DNA of 64,000 bases from Dysgonamonadaceae bacterium (GTDB lineage: Bacteria; Bacteroidota; Bacteroidia; Bacteroidales; Azobacteroidaceae), in NCBI GenBank assembly GCA_031289145.1, contig JAITQA010000075.1, positions 43,643-107,642 on the forward strand, read 5' to 3'. Under the pieces are notes generated by a model. It was not told the DNA's origin. It saw only the letters and a list, made by a program, of their open reading frames with translations, and made no database searches. How positions within the stretch are numbered: the stretch's first letter is position 1; each line of letters begins with the position of its first letter. This document shows, in pieces, positions 16,749 to 24,271 of the stretch. The position numbers were made by a program, and so were the translations under genes.

Positions 16749-18232
16749 TTATAATACACTTCATTTACCTTCAATTCAAACTTGAAGTTGTTGATTGTCG
16801 TATTTTTATCAATCGTAAGCAATTCGATGTCGGCAATATCGGCATAGTCTTCCAGGTACTCGTTGGTCAGGGCGTAAGAGAATGCCGTGTGATGCGTACC
16901 TCCTGCCAAAATCCATGCGGCTGCGCCGATTTCCAGATTCGGTTGTGGAATCCACAGTGCACTTGCGACCGGAAGTTTGGGTAATGCCTGTTCAGGCTCA
17001 ATTACATCCACATTGTTTACAATCATCCGGAAACGGTTACCCATATCCACAATTGTAGCCGCCAATCCTGCACCGGCGTGCGCTGTAAATACCAGACGGG
17101 CGGGGTCGGCTTTGCCGCCGATTCCCAAAGGATGGACTTCCAAACGCGGTTTTTGGGTCGTGATTTCCGGTGATACTTCCAGCATGTGCGCCTGTAAAAT
17201 AGCGCTTTGTTCGCCATTGAAATGATAAGTGTAATCTTCCAGGAAAGATGTTCCACCGGGCAAACCTTTGGCCATCACCCACATTGTGCGCATCAAAGCA
17301 GCCGTTTTCCAATCGCCTTCCGCACCGAAACCGTAACCTTCCGCCATCAGTCGCTGGCAAGCCAAACCGGGCAATTGGTCTAAATCGTGTAAAGCATTGA
17401 AATTGGTTGTAAAAGCTTTTGAGCCTTTCTCTTTCAGAAAACGACGCAAAGCAATTTCAATTCGGGCGGCATGGCGTACTTGTCCGTAGTCTTTTGCGCC
17501 TTTTTTGCAAGTATCGGCAAAGGTGTAAAGGCTTTCGTATTCGGCCACCAAGGCGTCTGTTTCAGCTTCCGTAACGGATTTCTGCACCGCTGCCAAATCG
17601 CCTATTCCGTAATAATCCACATGATAACCCAACTTCATTTCCGCCTCCAGACGGTCGCCGTCCGTAACCGCTACATGGTTCATGTTGTCGCCGAAGCGAA
17701 CCAGAATCAGATCCTGCGCATCTGCCCAGGCAGCGCATACCCGCATCCAGACTGCAATCCTTTCCTGCGCTTTTTCGTCCGCCCAATGACCGACCACTAC
17801 CTTACGATTGCGGCGCATCCGGCTGACGATATGCCCAAATTCCCGGTCACCATGCGCCGATTGGTTCAGGTTCATAAAATCCATGTCGATTTCACTCCAC
17901 GGGATTTGTTTGTTGAACTGCGTGTGCAGGTGAAGCAAAGGTTTATTGTAATTCTGTAAGCCCTTTATCCACATTTTAGCCGGAGAAAAAGTGTGCATCC
18001 AAGTAATGATTCCGGCGCATTTCTTGTCGATATTCGCATTTTTGAATGTAGCTTCCACTTCGGGAGAGGAATTAACGGTTCCTTTGTAAACCACTTTCAA
18101 GGGAAGTTTCCCCGATGCGTTTAATCCTTTAACTATTTCGGTAGAATGAGCATCTACCGCTATTACGGCGTCACCTCCATATAAAAGTTGGGCGCCTGTT
18201 ACAAACCAAATTTCCAAATCTTTGTATTCCAT
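16745..18232 (-). CDS. araA: L-arabinose isomerase
   Basis: A 495-residue enzyme that converts L-arabinose to L-ribulose in the cytosol. Family signatures include EIWFVTGAQLLYGGDA at the start, GIITWMHTFSPAKMWI, LHLHTQFNKQIPW, GEGDW-type region EGYGFGAEGDWKTAALMR (manganese-site residues), and GGTHHTAFSY near the end. Length and motifs are complete. It sits between araD and araB, its stop overlapping the araB start. AT-rich spacer sequence fills the 50-base gap to araD. Confidence 0.97.
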   Translation of the reverse strand: MEYKDLEIWFVTGAQLLYGGDAVIAVDAHSTEIVKGLNASGKLPLKVVYKGTVNSSPEVEATFKNANIDKKCAGIITWMHTFSPAKMWIKGLQNYNKPLLHLHTQFNKQIPWSEIDMDFMNLNQSAHGDREFGHIVSRMRRNRKVVVGHWADEKAQERIAVWMRVCAAWADAQDLILVRFGDNMNHVAVTDGDRLEAEMKLGYHVDYYGIGDLAAVQKSVTEAETDALVAEYESLYTFADTCKKGAKDYGQVRHAARIEIALRRFLKEKGSKAFTTNFNALHDLDQLPGLACQRLMAEGYGFGAEGDWKTAALMRTMWVMAKGLPGGTSFLEDYTYHFNGEQSAILQAHMLEVSPEITTQKPRLEVHPLGIGGKADPARLVFTAHAGAGLAATIVDMGNRFRMIVNNVDVIEPEQALPKLPVASALWIPQPNLEIGAAAWILAGGTHHTAFSYALTNEYLEDYADIADIELLTIDKNTTINNFKFELKVNEVYYK

Positions 18233-18240
18233 AATCTCTA

Positions 18241-18294
18241 TTTTTTATTTCTTAATATTTTTTACCTTTTAGTTTTTACCTTTTAGTTCTTAAC
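18241..18294. repeat. AT-rich spacer repeat between araA and araD
   Basis: A tandem pattern of TTTTTACCTTTTAG units fills the araA-araD gap and includes the last codons of araD (Lys-Asn-stop). A very similar stretch occurs at 50474-50517 between the PII-like and RND genes, again supplying the final Lys-Asn-stop. These look like members of one dispersed AT-rich spacer family. Confidence 0.5.
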
Positions 18295-18981
18295 TCCCCC
18301 CTGTCCATAATAAGCATTAGGCCCATGTTTGCGAAAAAAATGTTTTTCCGTCAAAAATTCATTCATTGCCACATTGGGATGCAATTGTTTGGAAATGAAG
18401 GCCATTTTCGCCACTTGTTCCATCACTACCGCATTGTGAACCGCATCGTGAGCATCTTTACCCCAAGAGAAAGGCCCGTGATTTTTCACCAATACGCCGG
18501 GAATATACAGGGGATTGAGTGATTGAAACCGTTCGATAATCACATTTCCCGTTTCTTTTTCATATTCGCCGCCGATTTCCGCTTCGGTCATGTCTCTTGT
18601 GCAAGGAATAGCTTCGCTGAAGTAATCGGCATGTGTCGTGCCAAGGTTGGGAATATCCAAACCAGCTTGTGACCAAGCTGTTGCGTAGGTGGAATGTGTA
18701 TGCACGATACCGCCGATTTCGGGAAAAGCCTTGTATAATTCCAAATGGGTAGCCGTATCGGACGATGGATGCAATTTCCCCTCTACAATACTTCCTTCCA
18801 AATCGACAGTGACCATATCTTCCTGTTTCATCTCTTTGTATGAAACACCGGACGGCTTGATGACCACCCATCCCCTTTCCCTGTCAATACCGCTGACATT
18901 ACCCCAGGTAAAAATGACCAATCCGTGTTTTACCAAATCCAGATTGGCTTGAAATACTTCCTGTTTCAAACTTTTCAACAT
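18283..18981 (-). CDS. araD: L-ribulose-5-phosphate 4-epimerase
   Basis: A 232-residue class II aldolase-fold enzyme. It converts L-ribulose-5-phosphate to D-xylulose-5-phosphate, the last specific step of arabinose breakdown. Signatures are [15 protein letters not shown] (phosphate/substrate loop), [28 protein letters not shown] with the zinc-binding VHTHS, and [12 protein letters not shown] with a further histidine ligand. Length matches the family. It lies four bases after the GH51 gene stop on the same strand. Confidence 0.96.
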   Translation of the reverse strand: MLKSLKQEVFQANLDLVKHGLVIFTWGNVSGIDRERGWVVIKPSGVSYKEMKQEDMVTVDLEGSIVEGKLHPSSDTATHLELYKAFPEIGGIVHTHSTYATAWSQAGLDIPNLGTTHADYFSEAIPCTRDMTEAEIGGEYEKETGNVIIERFQSLNPLYIPGVLVKNHGPFSWGKDAHDAVHNAVVMEQVAKMAFISKQLHPNVAMNEFLTEKHFFRKHGPNAYYGQGGVKN

Positions 18982-18985
18982 AATG

Positions 18986-20527
18986 TCATGATTCTATCGC
19001 AAGCATCACTACCGATTTGGTCGGCAAAGTTACCGAAAGCGTACCTTTATTTATTTTAGCGCCTTTGAAATCTTTCACCGAAACGGTATTGGGTTGTTCA
19101 AATGTATTGTAATCATTAATTTTAGCCGATGTAAGCGCTTTACCGGAAACACTTTTAAGCGTTATGCCCCGTAATTCCACTTCAACATTTTGTTCCTTGT
19201 TCGGATCAATGTTTACCAAGGTAATATGTATTTTTCCCGAAGCGTCTTTGGATGCCGAAACACTGACTGCATCAATCTTTTTCCCGTTCAATTCGTATTG
19301 ATTGCAAGAGAATGAAACCGGCAGTAAAACAGCGTCTTGATGCACTTTGTATAACCAATAAACCCAGTAGGTAGGGGTAAGCAACATTTTTTCGTTATCG
19401 GTAAGGATAACCGCCTGTAACACATTGACGGTTTGTGCAATATTCGTCATTTTCACACGGTCGCAATGCGCATTGAAGAGATTCAGGTTAATTCCCGTCA
19501 CGATCGCGTCGCGCAAAGTATTTTGTTGATAAAGGAATCCGGGATTGGTGCCGGGTTCAACATTATACCAGACGCCCCATTCATCGGGAATCAATCCCAC
19601 CCGTTTTCCGGGGTCATATTTATCCATAATGGTCGAATGTTTTGTCAACAATTCTTCCATGAACAATGTTTTTTCGATGGTTGTAAAATATTCCGTTTCA
19701 TCAAATTGCGTAGCAGAACCTTTGTCGTTCCAAGTTTTAGGAACCGTGTAATGATGTAGCGACAAACCTTGCATCTGACTGACTGCATTTTTCATCAGGA
19801 CTTCCGTCCAGTTATAATCTCCCGAATTGGCGCCTCCGGCAATCTTGTACAGTTGGTTGCTACCGTAATTGCGGCAATAAGTGGCATAACGACGGTATTG
19901 GTCGGCATAAAAATCGGCGGTCATATTCCCTCCGCAACCCCAATTTTCGTTACCTACGCCCCAAAATTTTACTTTCCACGGTTTCTCGCGACCATTTTGT
20001 TTGCGCAGATTTGCCATCGGACTTTCACCATCGAAAGTGATGTATTCCACCCACTTGGACATTTCTTCCACCGAACCGCTACCCAGATTGCCGCAGATAT
20101 AGGGTTCGCAACCCAATTGTTCGCAGAGGTCAAGAAATTCGTGCGTACCGAAACTGTTGTCTTCCGTCACACCACCCCAATGTGTATTGACCATTTTCGG
20201 ACGTTGATTACGCGGTCCGATGCCGTCCATCCAATGATATTCATCGGCAAAACAGCCGCCCGGCCAGCGCAGATTGGGAATTTGTACCTCTTTCAATGCC
20301 TTGACCACATCGTTCCGAATACCTCGCGTGTTGGGAATCGGCGAATTTTCACCTACCCAATAACCACCATAGATGCAATGGCCGAGATGCTCGGAAAAAT
20401 GCCCGTAAATGTGTTTACTGATAATTTCTTTGCCTTGGTCGACATTCACAACCAATTTGTTTTGAGCCGATACCGAAATCGGAATACCAAATATTGCAAC
20501 AAGACAAAATAAAAATGTTCTTTTCAT
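18986..20527 (-). CDS. Alpha-L-arabinofuranosidase, GH51
   Basis: A 513-residue glycoside hydrolase with a signal peptide ([20 protein letters not shown], cleaved near AQN), so it acts outside the cytoplasm, probably in the periplasm. It releases arabinofuranose from arabinan or arabinoxylan side chains. The GH51 acid/base is E194 in GVGNENWG and the nucleophile is E316 in [21 protein letters not shown] and the C-terminal jelly-roll region are also typical. It is the first gene after the operator-bearing gap and links polymer trimming to the cytosolic arabinose genes downstream. Confidence 0.95.
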   Translation of the reverse strand: MKRTFLFCLVAIFGIPISVSAQNKLVVNVDQGKEIISKHIYGHFSEHLGHCIYGGYWVGENSPIPNTRGIRNDVVKALKEVQIPNLRWPGGCFADEYHWMDGIGPRNQRPKMVNTHWGGVTEDNSFGTHEFLDLCEQLGCEPYICGNLGSGSVEEMSKWVEYITFDGESPMANLRKQNGREKPWKVKFWGVGNENWGCGGNMTADFYADQYRRYATYCRNYGSNQLYKIAGGANSGDYNWTEVLMKNAVSQMQGLSLHHYTVPKTWNDKGSATQFDETEYFTTIEKTLFMEELLTKHSTIMDKYDPGKRVGLIPDEWGVWYNVEPGTNPGFLYQQNTLRDAIVTGINLNLFNAHCDRVKMTNIAQTVNVLQAVILTDNEKMLLTPTYWVYWLYKVHQDAVLLPVSFSCNQYELNGKKIDAVSVSASKDASGKIHITLVNIDPNKEQNVEVELRGITLKSVSGKALTSAKINDYNTFEQPNTVSVKDFKGAKINKGTLSVTLPTKSVVMLAIES

Positions 20528-20565
20528 ACGTGTATCATGAATTAGTTATTAAATTGATGGCTTCT

Positions 20566-20601
20566 GAAATAATAAGTGTATAAATGTACACTTATTATTT
20601 C
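20566..20601. promoter_or_regulatory. Perfect inverted repeat, probable AraR operator
   Basis: Arms GAAATAATAAGTGTA (20566-20580) and TACACTTATTATTTC (20587-20601) are exact reverse complements separated by six bases. The site lies between araR and the GH51 gene and overlaps the expected transcription start of the arabinose operon. A perfect 15-bp repeat of this kind strongly suggests a dimer binding site, and the adjacent AraR is the obvious ligand. Confidence 0.75.
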
Positions 20602-20605
20602 GGGA

Positions 20606-20613
20606 CAAATATA
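20606..20613 (-). promoter_or_regulatory. -7 promoter element of the arabinose operon
   Basis: On the minus strand, TATATTTG at 20613-20606 fits TAnnTTTG. A TTTG at 20639-20636 lies 22 bases upstream, slightly longer than ideal. Transcription would start near 20600, inside the large operator palindrome, consistent with repression by AraR. Confidence 0.5.
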
Positions 20614-20650
20614 ATGATTAATTTTTATATACATACAAAAATTAATCATT
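20613..20650. repeat. Second perfect inverted repeat upstream of the arabinose operon
   Basis: Arms AATGATTAATTTTT (20613-20626) and AAAAATTAATCATT (20637-20650) are exact reverse complements with a 10-base spacer. It covers the spacer and -33 region of the predicted promoter. It could be a second regulator site or an AT-rich terminator-like hairpin for araR, which ends at 20676. Confidence 0.55.
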
Positions 20651-20675
20651 TAAAAATATGTTATTGAACATGTTT

Positions 20676-21368
20676 TCATATAAACGAAAAATCAAATCCA
20701 TCTTCTAAGCGACGGTCATATTTTTCTTTATCGAATTTATAGTAAAAAGCGCCTCTTTTCGAGCTGCTTTTATCTTTTTCGTCGAATTTTTCCAGAATAT
20801 CCATTTCAAAAATTTTCTTACGGAAATTACGTTTGTCCAAAGGTCGCTGATAAATAGCTTCGTAGAGGGATTGTAATTGGGGCACGGTAAATTTTTCCGG
20901 CAGGAGATTAAATCCGACAGGCCGGGTAGCGGTTCTTCTCCGCAATAATTTGATGGTATCGTTCAGGAATTGGTTGTGGTCGAGGATAAGTGAGCCGACA
21001 TCATTGATATTAACCCATTCCGCATCGTATTGTTTTTTCAGTTTTTCATCAAATTGCAGCATGTCTATCAAGGCGTAATACACAATGGAAATAACCCGTT
21101 CGCCGGGGTCTCTGGCGATGTCTCCGTAAGTATGTACCTGTTCCATATACATATTCTCGACGCCGGTATATTCGGCGACGACACGGGAAACAGTTTCGTA
21201 GAGGTTTTCATTTTTACGCACGAAACCTCCCATCAAAGACCGGCCACCTTTCAGCGGCTCGAATTTACGTTTGATAATCAGCACATTGATTTCATGGTCT
21301 TTGAATCCGAGTATGATACAATCGACGGATACAAACAGCCTGTGTTCATGTTGATAAAAATGCGTCAT
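20676..21368 (-). CDS. araR: AraR-type transcriptional regulator (NUDIX-like sensor plus winged helix)
   Basis: A 230-residue protein. Residues 1-145 have the NUDIX fold (VDCIILGFKDHEINVLIIKR, SLMGGFVRKNENLYETVSRV). The NUDIX box is degenerate: the REVxEE glutamates are replaced (RVVAEYTG), so it is probably a sugar sensor, not a hydrolase. Residues about 150-230 form a winged-helix DNA-binding domain (FTVPQLQSLYEAIYQRPLDK, FEMDILEKFDEKD, GAFYYKFDKEKYDRR). This architecture is that of AraR of Bacteroides, which represses arabinose genes and responds to L-arabinose. It stands directly upstream of the GH51-araDAB cluster with the operator palindrome between. Confidence 0.9.
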   Translation of the reverse strand: MTHFYQHEHRLFVSVDCIILGFKDHEINVLIIKRKFEPLKGGRSLMGGFVRKNENLYETVSRVVAEYTGVENMYMEQVHTYGDIARDPGERVISIVYYALIDMLQFDEKLKKQYDAEWVNINDVGSLILDHNQFLNDTIKLLRRRTATRPVGFNLLPEKFTVPQLQSLYEAIYQRPLDKRNFRKKIFEMDILEKFDEKDKSSSKRGAFYYKFDKEKYDRRLEDGFDFSFI

Positions 21369-21475
21369 CGTCTTATATCGCTTTATAATGTAAATTAATC
21401 GCTTCTATACGTTGAATGAAGTTACAAAAATAGTAATATTTCCTTGAATATCAATTTTGAATTGGAAATTGAATC

Positions 21476-22135
21476 TTACAATATAAGACTTTTTATTTGT
21501 AAACTTCTGATTATCGGGTCTTCTATGGAAAGTGTCCGTGAATATTGTTCGTAAATATTTCCCGCCACAACGGGCGAATGATTGCATAAACGGATATTTC
21601 CGTTAATATCCAGTGTCACAGGACGTCGTAATACGTTGAATGAACAGTGGCCGAAGCCGATGTTCGGGTAATCTTTGGGATTGAGTAAACAGATGGGGGA
21701 ACACACATTGGACGTTAAGCGTAATCCCAATTCATCAGATAAGGCATTGGCTGTGGCGAACGCCTGCCGCAACTCGTTGGCGTCGGCAGAAATATCCAAA
21801 GGGTGATCGCATCCTTTTCCTCCGATATTGTAGCGGTTCAGCATAATGCGCTTGCAAGCCAAAGAATGAATAAAATGCAGGGTTTCACTTATTTGATTTA
21901 CATTGTGTTTGGTAATAACGATTACCGGTACCACGTATCCACCCAATTGAAGCACGGTTTTAAGTGAAGAAACCGATTTTTCCCAACTTCCTTTGCGTTG
22001 CGCCATGCGGTCGTGGATTTCCGCTTGCGCCGAATGAACAGGAAACTCAAACAATCCGACTCCCGTTTTATCGGCCAAAAACGAAAACAAACGGAACAAC
22101 AAATTGAATACATTGCATTTAATTCTTGCTGCCAT
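21476..22135 (-). pseudogene. Truncated radical-SAM/SPASM protein gene (N-terminus lost)
   Basis: The reading frame is open from 22201; an ATG at 22135 is the first after the non-homologous start. The protein has the later part of a radical-SAM enzyme (GVGLFEFPVHSAQAEIHDRM, VPVIVITKHNVNQISET, RIMLNRYNIGG) and a C-terminal SPASM-like segment with cysteines (NVCSPICLLNP, GHCSFNVLRRPVTLD, NIRLCNHSP). The N-terminal CxxxCxxC motif that binds the [4Fe-4S] cluster and SAM is absent, and the sequence upstream is AT-rich and unrelated. I regard it as a decayed 3' remnant, without known substrate. Confidence 0.75.
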
Positions 22136-22269
22136 AAAAATTGTTCTGTTGGAAGTGTTTACAAAGATAGTGATATTTCTTATAATTGATTGCATTTTCA
22201 AAAAATTTTAGCCGAAAATACAAGTAACCGAAATATTTACCATATTTGTAAAGATTATCCGGGCAGCAT

Positions 22270-22380
22270 TATTTGCTTCCTCGGAAGAGGTTATACCGGT
22301 CATGAACACCTGACGCAGTTCGGACTGGTCAATATGAACGCCCGGTTGTACAACCCGGCTTGGGGACGGTTTTACAGGAG
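22270..22380 (+). pseudogene. Rhs-repeat core fragment
   Basis: One frame reads RGYTGHEHLTQFGLVNMNAR followed by LYNPAWGRFYR. This matches the highly conserved core motif at the end of the Rhs/YD-repeat domain (GYTGHEHL..FGLINMN.RLYDP..GRF). Nothing before or after continues an Rhs protein. It is a fragment of a toxin-delivery type protein, left between the radical-SAM remnant and rfbD. Confidence 0.8.
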
Positions 22381-22417
22381 GAACATTATTGAACGAAAAA
22401 GGGAAAATCTTAAGAGG

Positions 22418-22438
22418 ATTGCGGGTCAAGCCCGCAAT
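22418..22438. repeat. Short palindromic repeat (ATTGCGGG / CCCGCAAT)
   Basis: ATTGCGGG (22418-22425) and CCCGCAAT (22431-22438) flank a TCAAG loop. In context (AGGATTGCGGGTCAAG then CCCGCAATGACAC) it resembles a very common dispersed repeat whose translation, RIAGQARNDT, shows up in many spurious proteins. It marks the 3' side of the Rhs remnant. Confidence 0.6.
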
Positions 22439-22488
22439 GACACGTACTTATGGATGAAAATATAATTGTTTGTCTGTACATCTTTTAT

Positions 22489-22496
22489 TACCTTTG
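22489..22496 (+). promoter_or_regulatory. -7 promoter element for the dTDP-4-dehydrorhamnose reductase gene
   Basis: TACCTTTG at 22489-22496 fits TAnnTTTG and lies 37 bases before the ATG. ATTG at 22465-22468 and TTTG at 22469-22472 are candidate -33 boxes, 20 and 16 bases upstream. Confidence 0.5.
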
Positions 22497-22533
22497 CCGA
22501 CGAAATGTGTTATTTAAATAACAATCGTAAAAA

Positions 22534-23400
22534 ATGACGAAAAACATACTTATCACCGGTGCAAACGGTCAATTGGGGAATGAATTACAGGTTTTGGCTC
22601 CATTTTATCCGCAATTCCTTTGCTTCCCTACGGATGTAGATACGCTGAATCTTTGCAACAAAGATGAGGTCACTGCTTTCATCCGCAAAAATGCAATTGA
22701 TTATATTGTAAATTGTGCGGCTTACACAGCTGTGGACAAAGCGGAAGAAGACCGGGAAACATGCTTCGCAATCAATCGGGATGCCGTACTGAATCTGGCG
22801 CAAGCGGCTGCCGGAAAAGCAAAAATCATCCATATTTCCACCGATTATGTCTTTGACGGAACCGACAAGACGCCCTTGAAAGAAACCGCGCAACCCAATC
22901 CGCAATCGGTCTACGGGAAAAGTAAATGGGAAGGCGAACAAGCGCTGGTGGCAAACGCCCCGGGAAGTATTATTGTCCGGACTGCCTGGCTGTATTCTTC
23001 CTTTGGAAACAATTTCGTCAAAACCATGATAAGGTTAGGAAAAGAAAAAGAGTCCCTGGGGGTAGTCAACGACCAAATTGGAACGCCGACTTATGCCGCC
23101 GACCTGGCCAAAACCATTCTGGATAGTATGGCCTTTTCCGAAAAAGAAAACAAATTTCCGGAGGGTGTCTATCATTACAGCAACGAAGGCGTCTGCACCT
23201 GGTACGATTTTTGCCTGAAAATACACGAATTGGCGGGAATTACAAACTGCAAGGTAAATCCGGTTTCAACCGACGAATACCCGACGAAAGCCAAACGGCC
23301 CATGTACAGCGTTTTGGATAAAACGAAAATCAAGGAAACCTTCCGGCTTGAAATTCCGGAATGGGAAAAAAGTTTGGAAAGATGTGTGCGGTTGCTATGA
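22534..23400 (+). CDS. rfbD: dTDP-4-dehydrorhamnose reductase
   Basis: A 288-residue short-chain-dehydrogenase-fold enzyme (also called RmlD). It reduces dTDP-4-dehydro-L-rhamnose to dTDP-L-rhamnose for cell-surface polysaccharides. The Rossmann motif is NILITGANGQLGNELQ; the catalytic YxxxK is SVYGKSKWEGE; STDYVFDGTDKTPL and GTPTYAADLAKTI are further family signatures. Length is normal. rfbA, rfbB and rfbC are not beside it, so the gene is isolated and just downstream of decayed sequence. Confidence 0.96.
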   Translation: MTKNILITGANGQLGNELQVLAPFYPQFLCFPTDVDTLNLCNKDEVTAFIRKNAIDYIVNCAAYTAVDKAEEDRETCFAINRDAVLNLAQAAAGKAKIIHISTDYVFDGTDKTPLKETAQPNPQSVYGKSKWEGEQALVANAPGSIIVRTAWLYSSFGNNFVKTMIRLGKEKESLGVVNDQIGTPTYAADLAKTILDSMAFSEKENKFPEGVYHYSNEGVCTWYDFCLKIHELAGITNCKVNPVSTDEYPTKAKRPMYSVLDKTKIKETFRLEIPEWEKSLERCVRLL

Positions 23401-23431
23401 AAGAGGTGTAAAATAAATTCAGTGGTTGTTT

Positions 23432-24121
23432 TTATCCGAACTTACTGATTTTTCGCAACTTCTCTTCGTCGATTACCTTTATCTTACGTCCATCTAAAGC
23501 TATCACCTTTTCCGATACAAAGGTAGACAAGGTGCGAATGGCATTGGAGGCCGTCATATTGGAAAGATTAGCTAATTCCTCACGCGCCAAGTAAATATTA
23601 ATGGTGTTGTCTTCTTCTAATCCGTAACTTTCGATAAGAAAAACCAAGGAATCCGCCAATCGTCCGCGGATGTGTTTCTGTGTAAGATTGACGGTTCGCT
23701 CATCTGCAATGCCCAAATCGACCGACAATTGCTTAATGAAAAACTGACACAGTTTAAAATTTTCCCGTAAAAGACCCGTTACAATCTCCATCGGCACAAA
23801 ACACACCGTCGAAGCCTCAAAAGCAGCGGCATCCGTCAAGTAATCTTCCCCGGCAAAATACGCCCTGTAAGCAAAGTACTGAATAGGCCGAATCATCCGG
23901 ATAATCTGACTGCGCCCTATTCCATCCTTATAAATTTTTACTTTGCCTTTAAACAAGCACATCAAGTCCTTAGGCGTTTCGCCTTCGGAATATATCTTCT
24001 GATGCTTCTTGAAATGCAGAATAGAAGCGTTCTTCCGCAACAATTCATGCTCTTTTTCATTCAATAGCCGCCATACTTCACTTAGGCTACTTGAAAAATC
24101 AACTACTTTGCTATCTGACAT
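23432..24121 (-). CDS. Crp/Fnr-family transcriptional regulator
   Basis: A 229-residue protein with a cyclic-nucleotide-binding-type beta-roll (residues about 30-145, KKHQKIYSEGETPKDLMCLFKGKVKIY) and a C-terminal winged helix (LAREELANLSNMTASNAIRTLSTFVSEKVIAL). There is no FNR-like set of N-terminal cysteines, so it is probably not an iron-sulfur oxygen sensor. The ligand and targets are unknown. It converges with rfbD and is divergent from the DUF5686 gene; a TACTTTTG element at 24163-24156 on the minus strand is a plausible promoter. Confidence 0.92.
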   Translation of the reverse strand: MSDSKVVDFSSSLSEVWRLLNEKEHELLRKNASILHFKKHQKIYSEGETPKDLMCLFKGKVKIYKDGIGRSQIIRMIRPIQYFAYRAYFAGEDYLTDAAAFEASTVCFVPMEIVTGLLRENFKLCQFFIKQLSVDLGIADERTVNLTQKHIRGRLADSLVFLIESYGLEEDNTINIYLAREELANLSNMTASNAIRTLSTFVSEKVIALDGRKIKVIDEEKLRKISKFG

Positions 24122-24271
24122 GTACTCGTGTGCTATAAAACAGTGTTATGTAGCACAAAAGTAATTAAAAAAATTTATATTTAAAACAAAAATCATTATT
24201 TTTTTATACTTTCGCACAATATTCATCCGAAAATAATTATATTTATACCGGAATTTCGAATATAAATTGAA

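Noticed and set aside
19769..20512. A 247-codon plus-strand open frame opposite the GH51 gene
   Set aside because: It is antisense to a strongly supported glycosidase gene, has no recognisable domain and no promoter or start context.
22190..22465. A 91-codon open frame containing the Rhs motif, considered as an intact small gene
   Set aside because: The Rhs match covers only the middle, and the end is translated palindromic repeat (RIAGQARNDT), so it is a chance frame through remnants.
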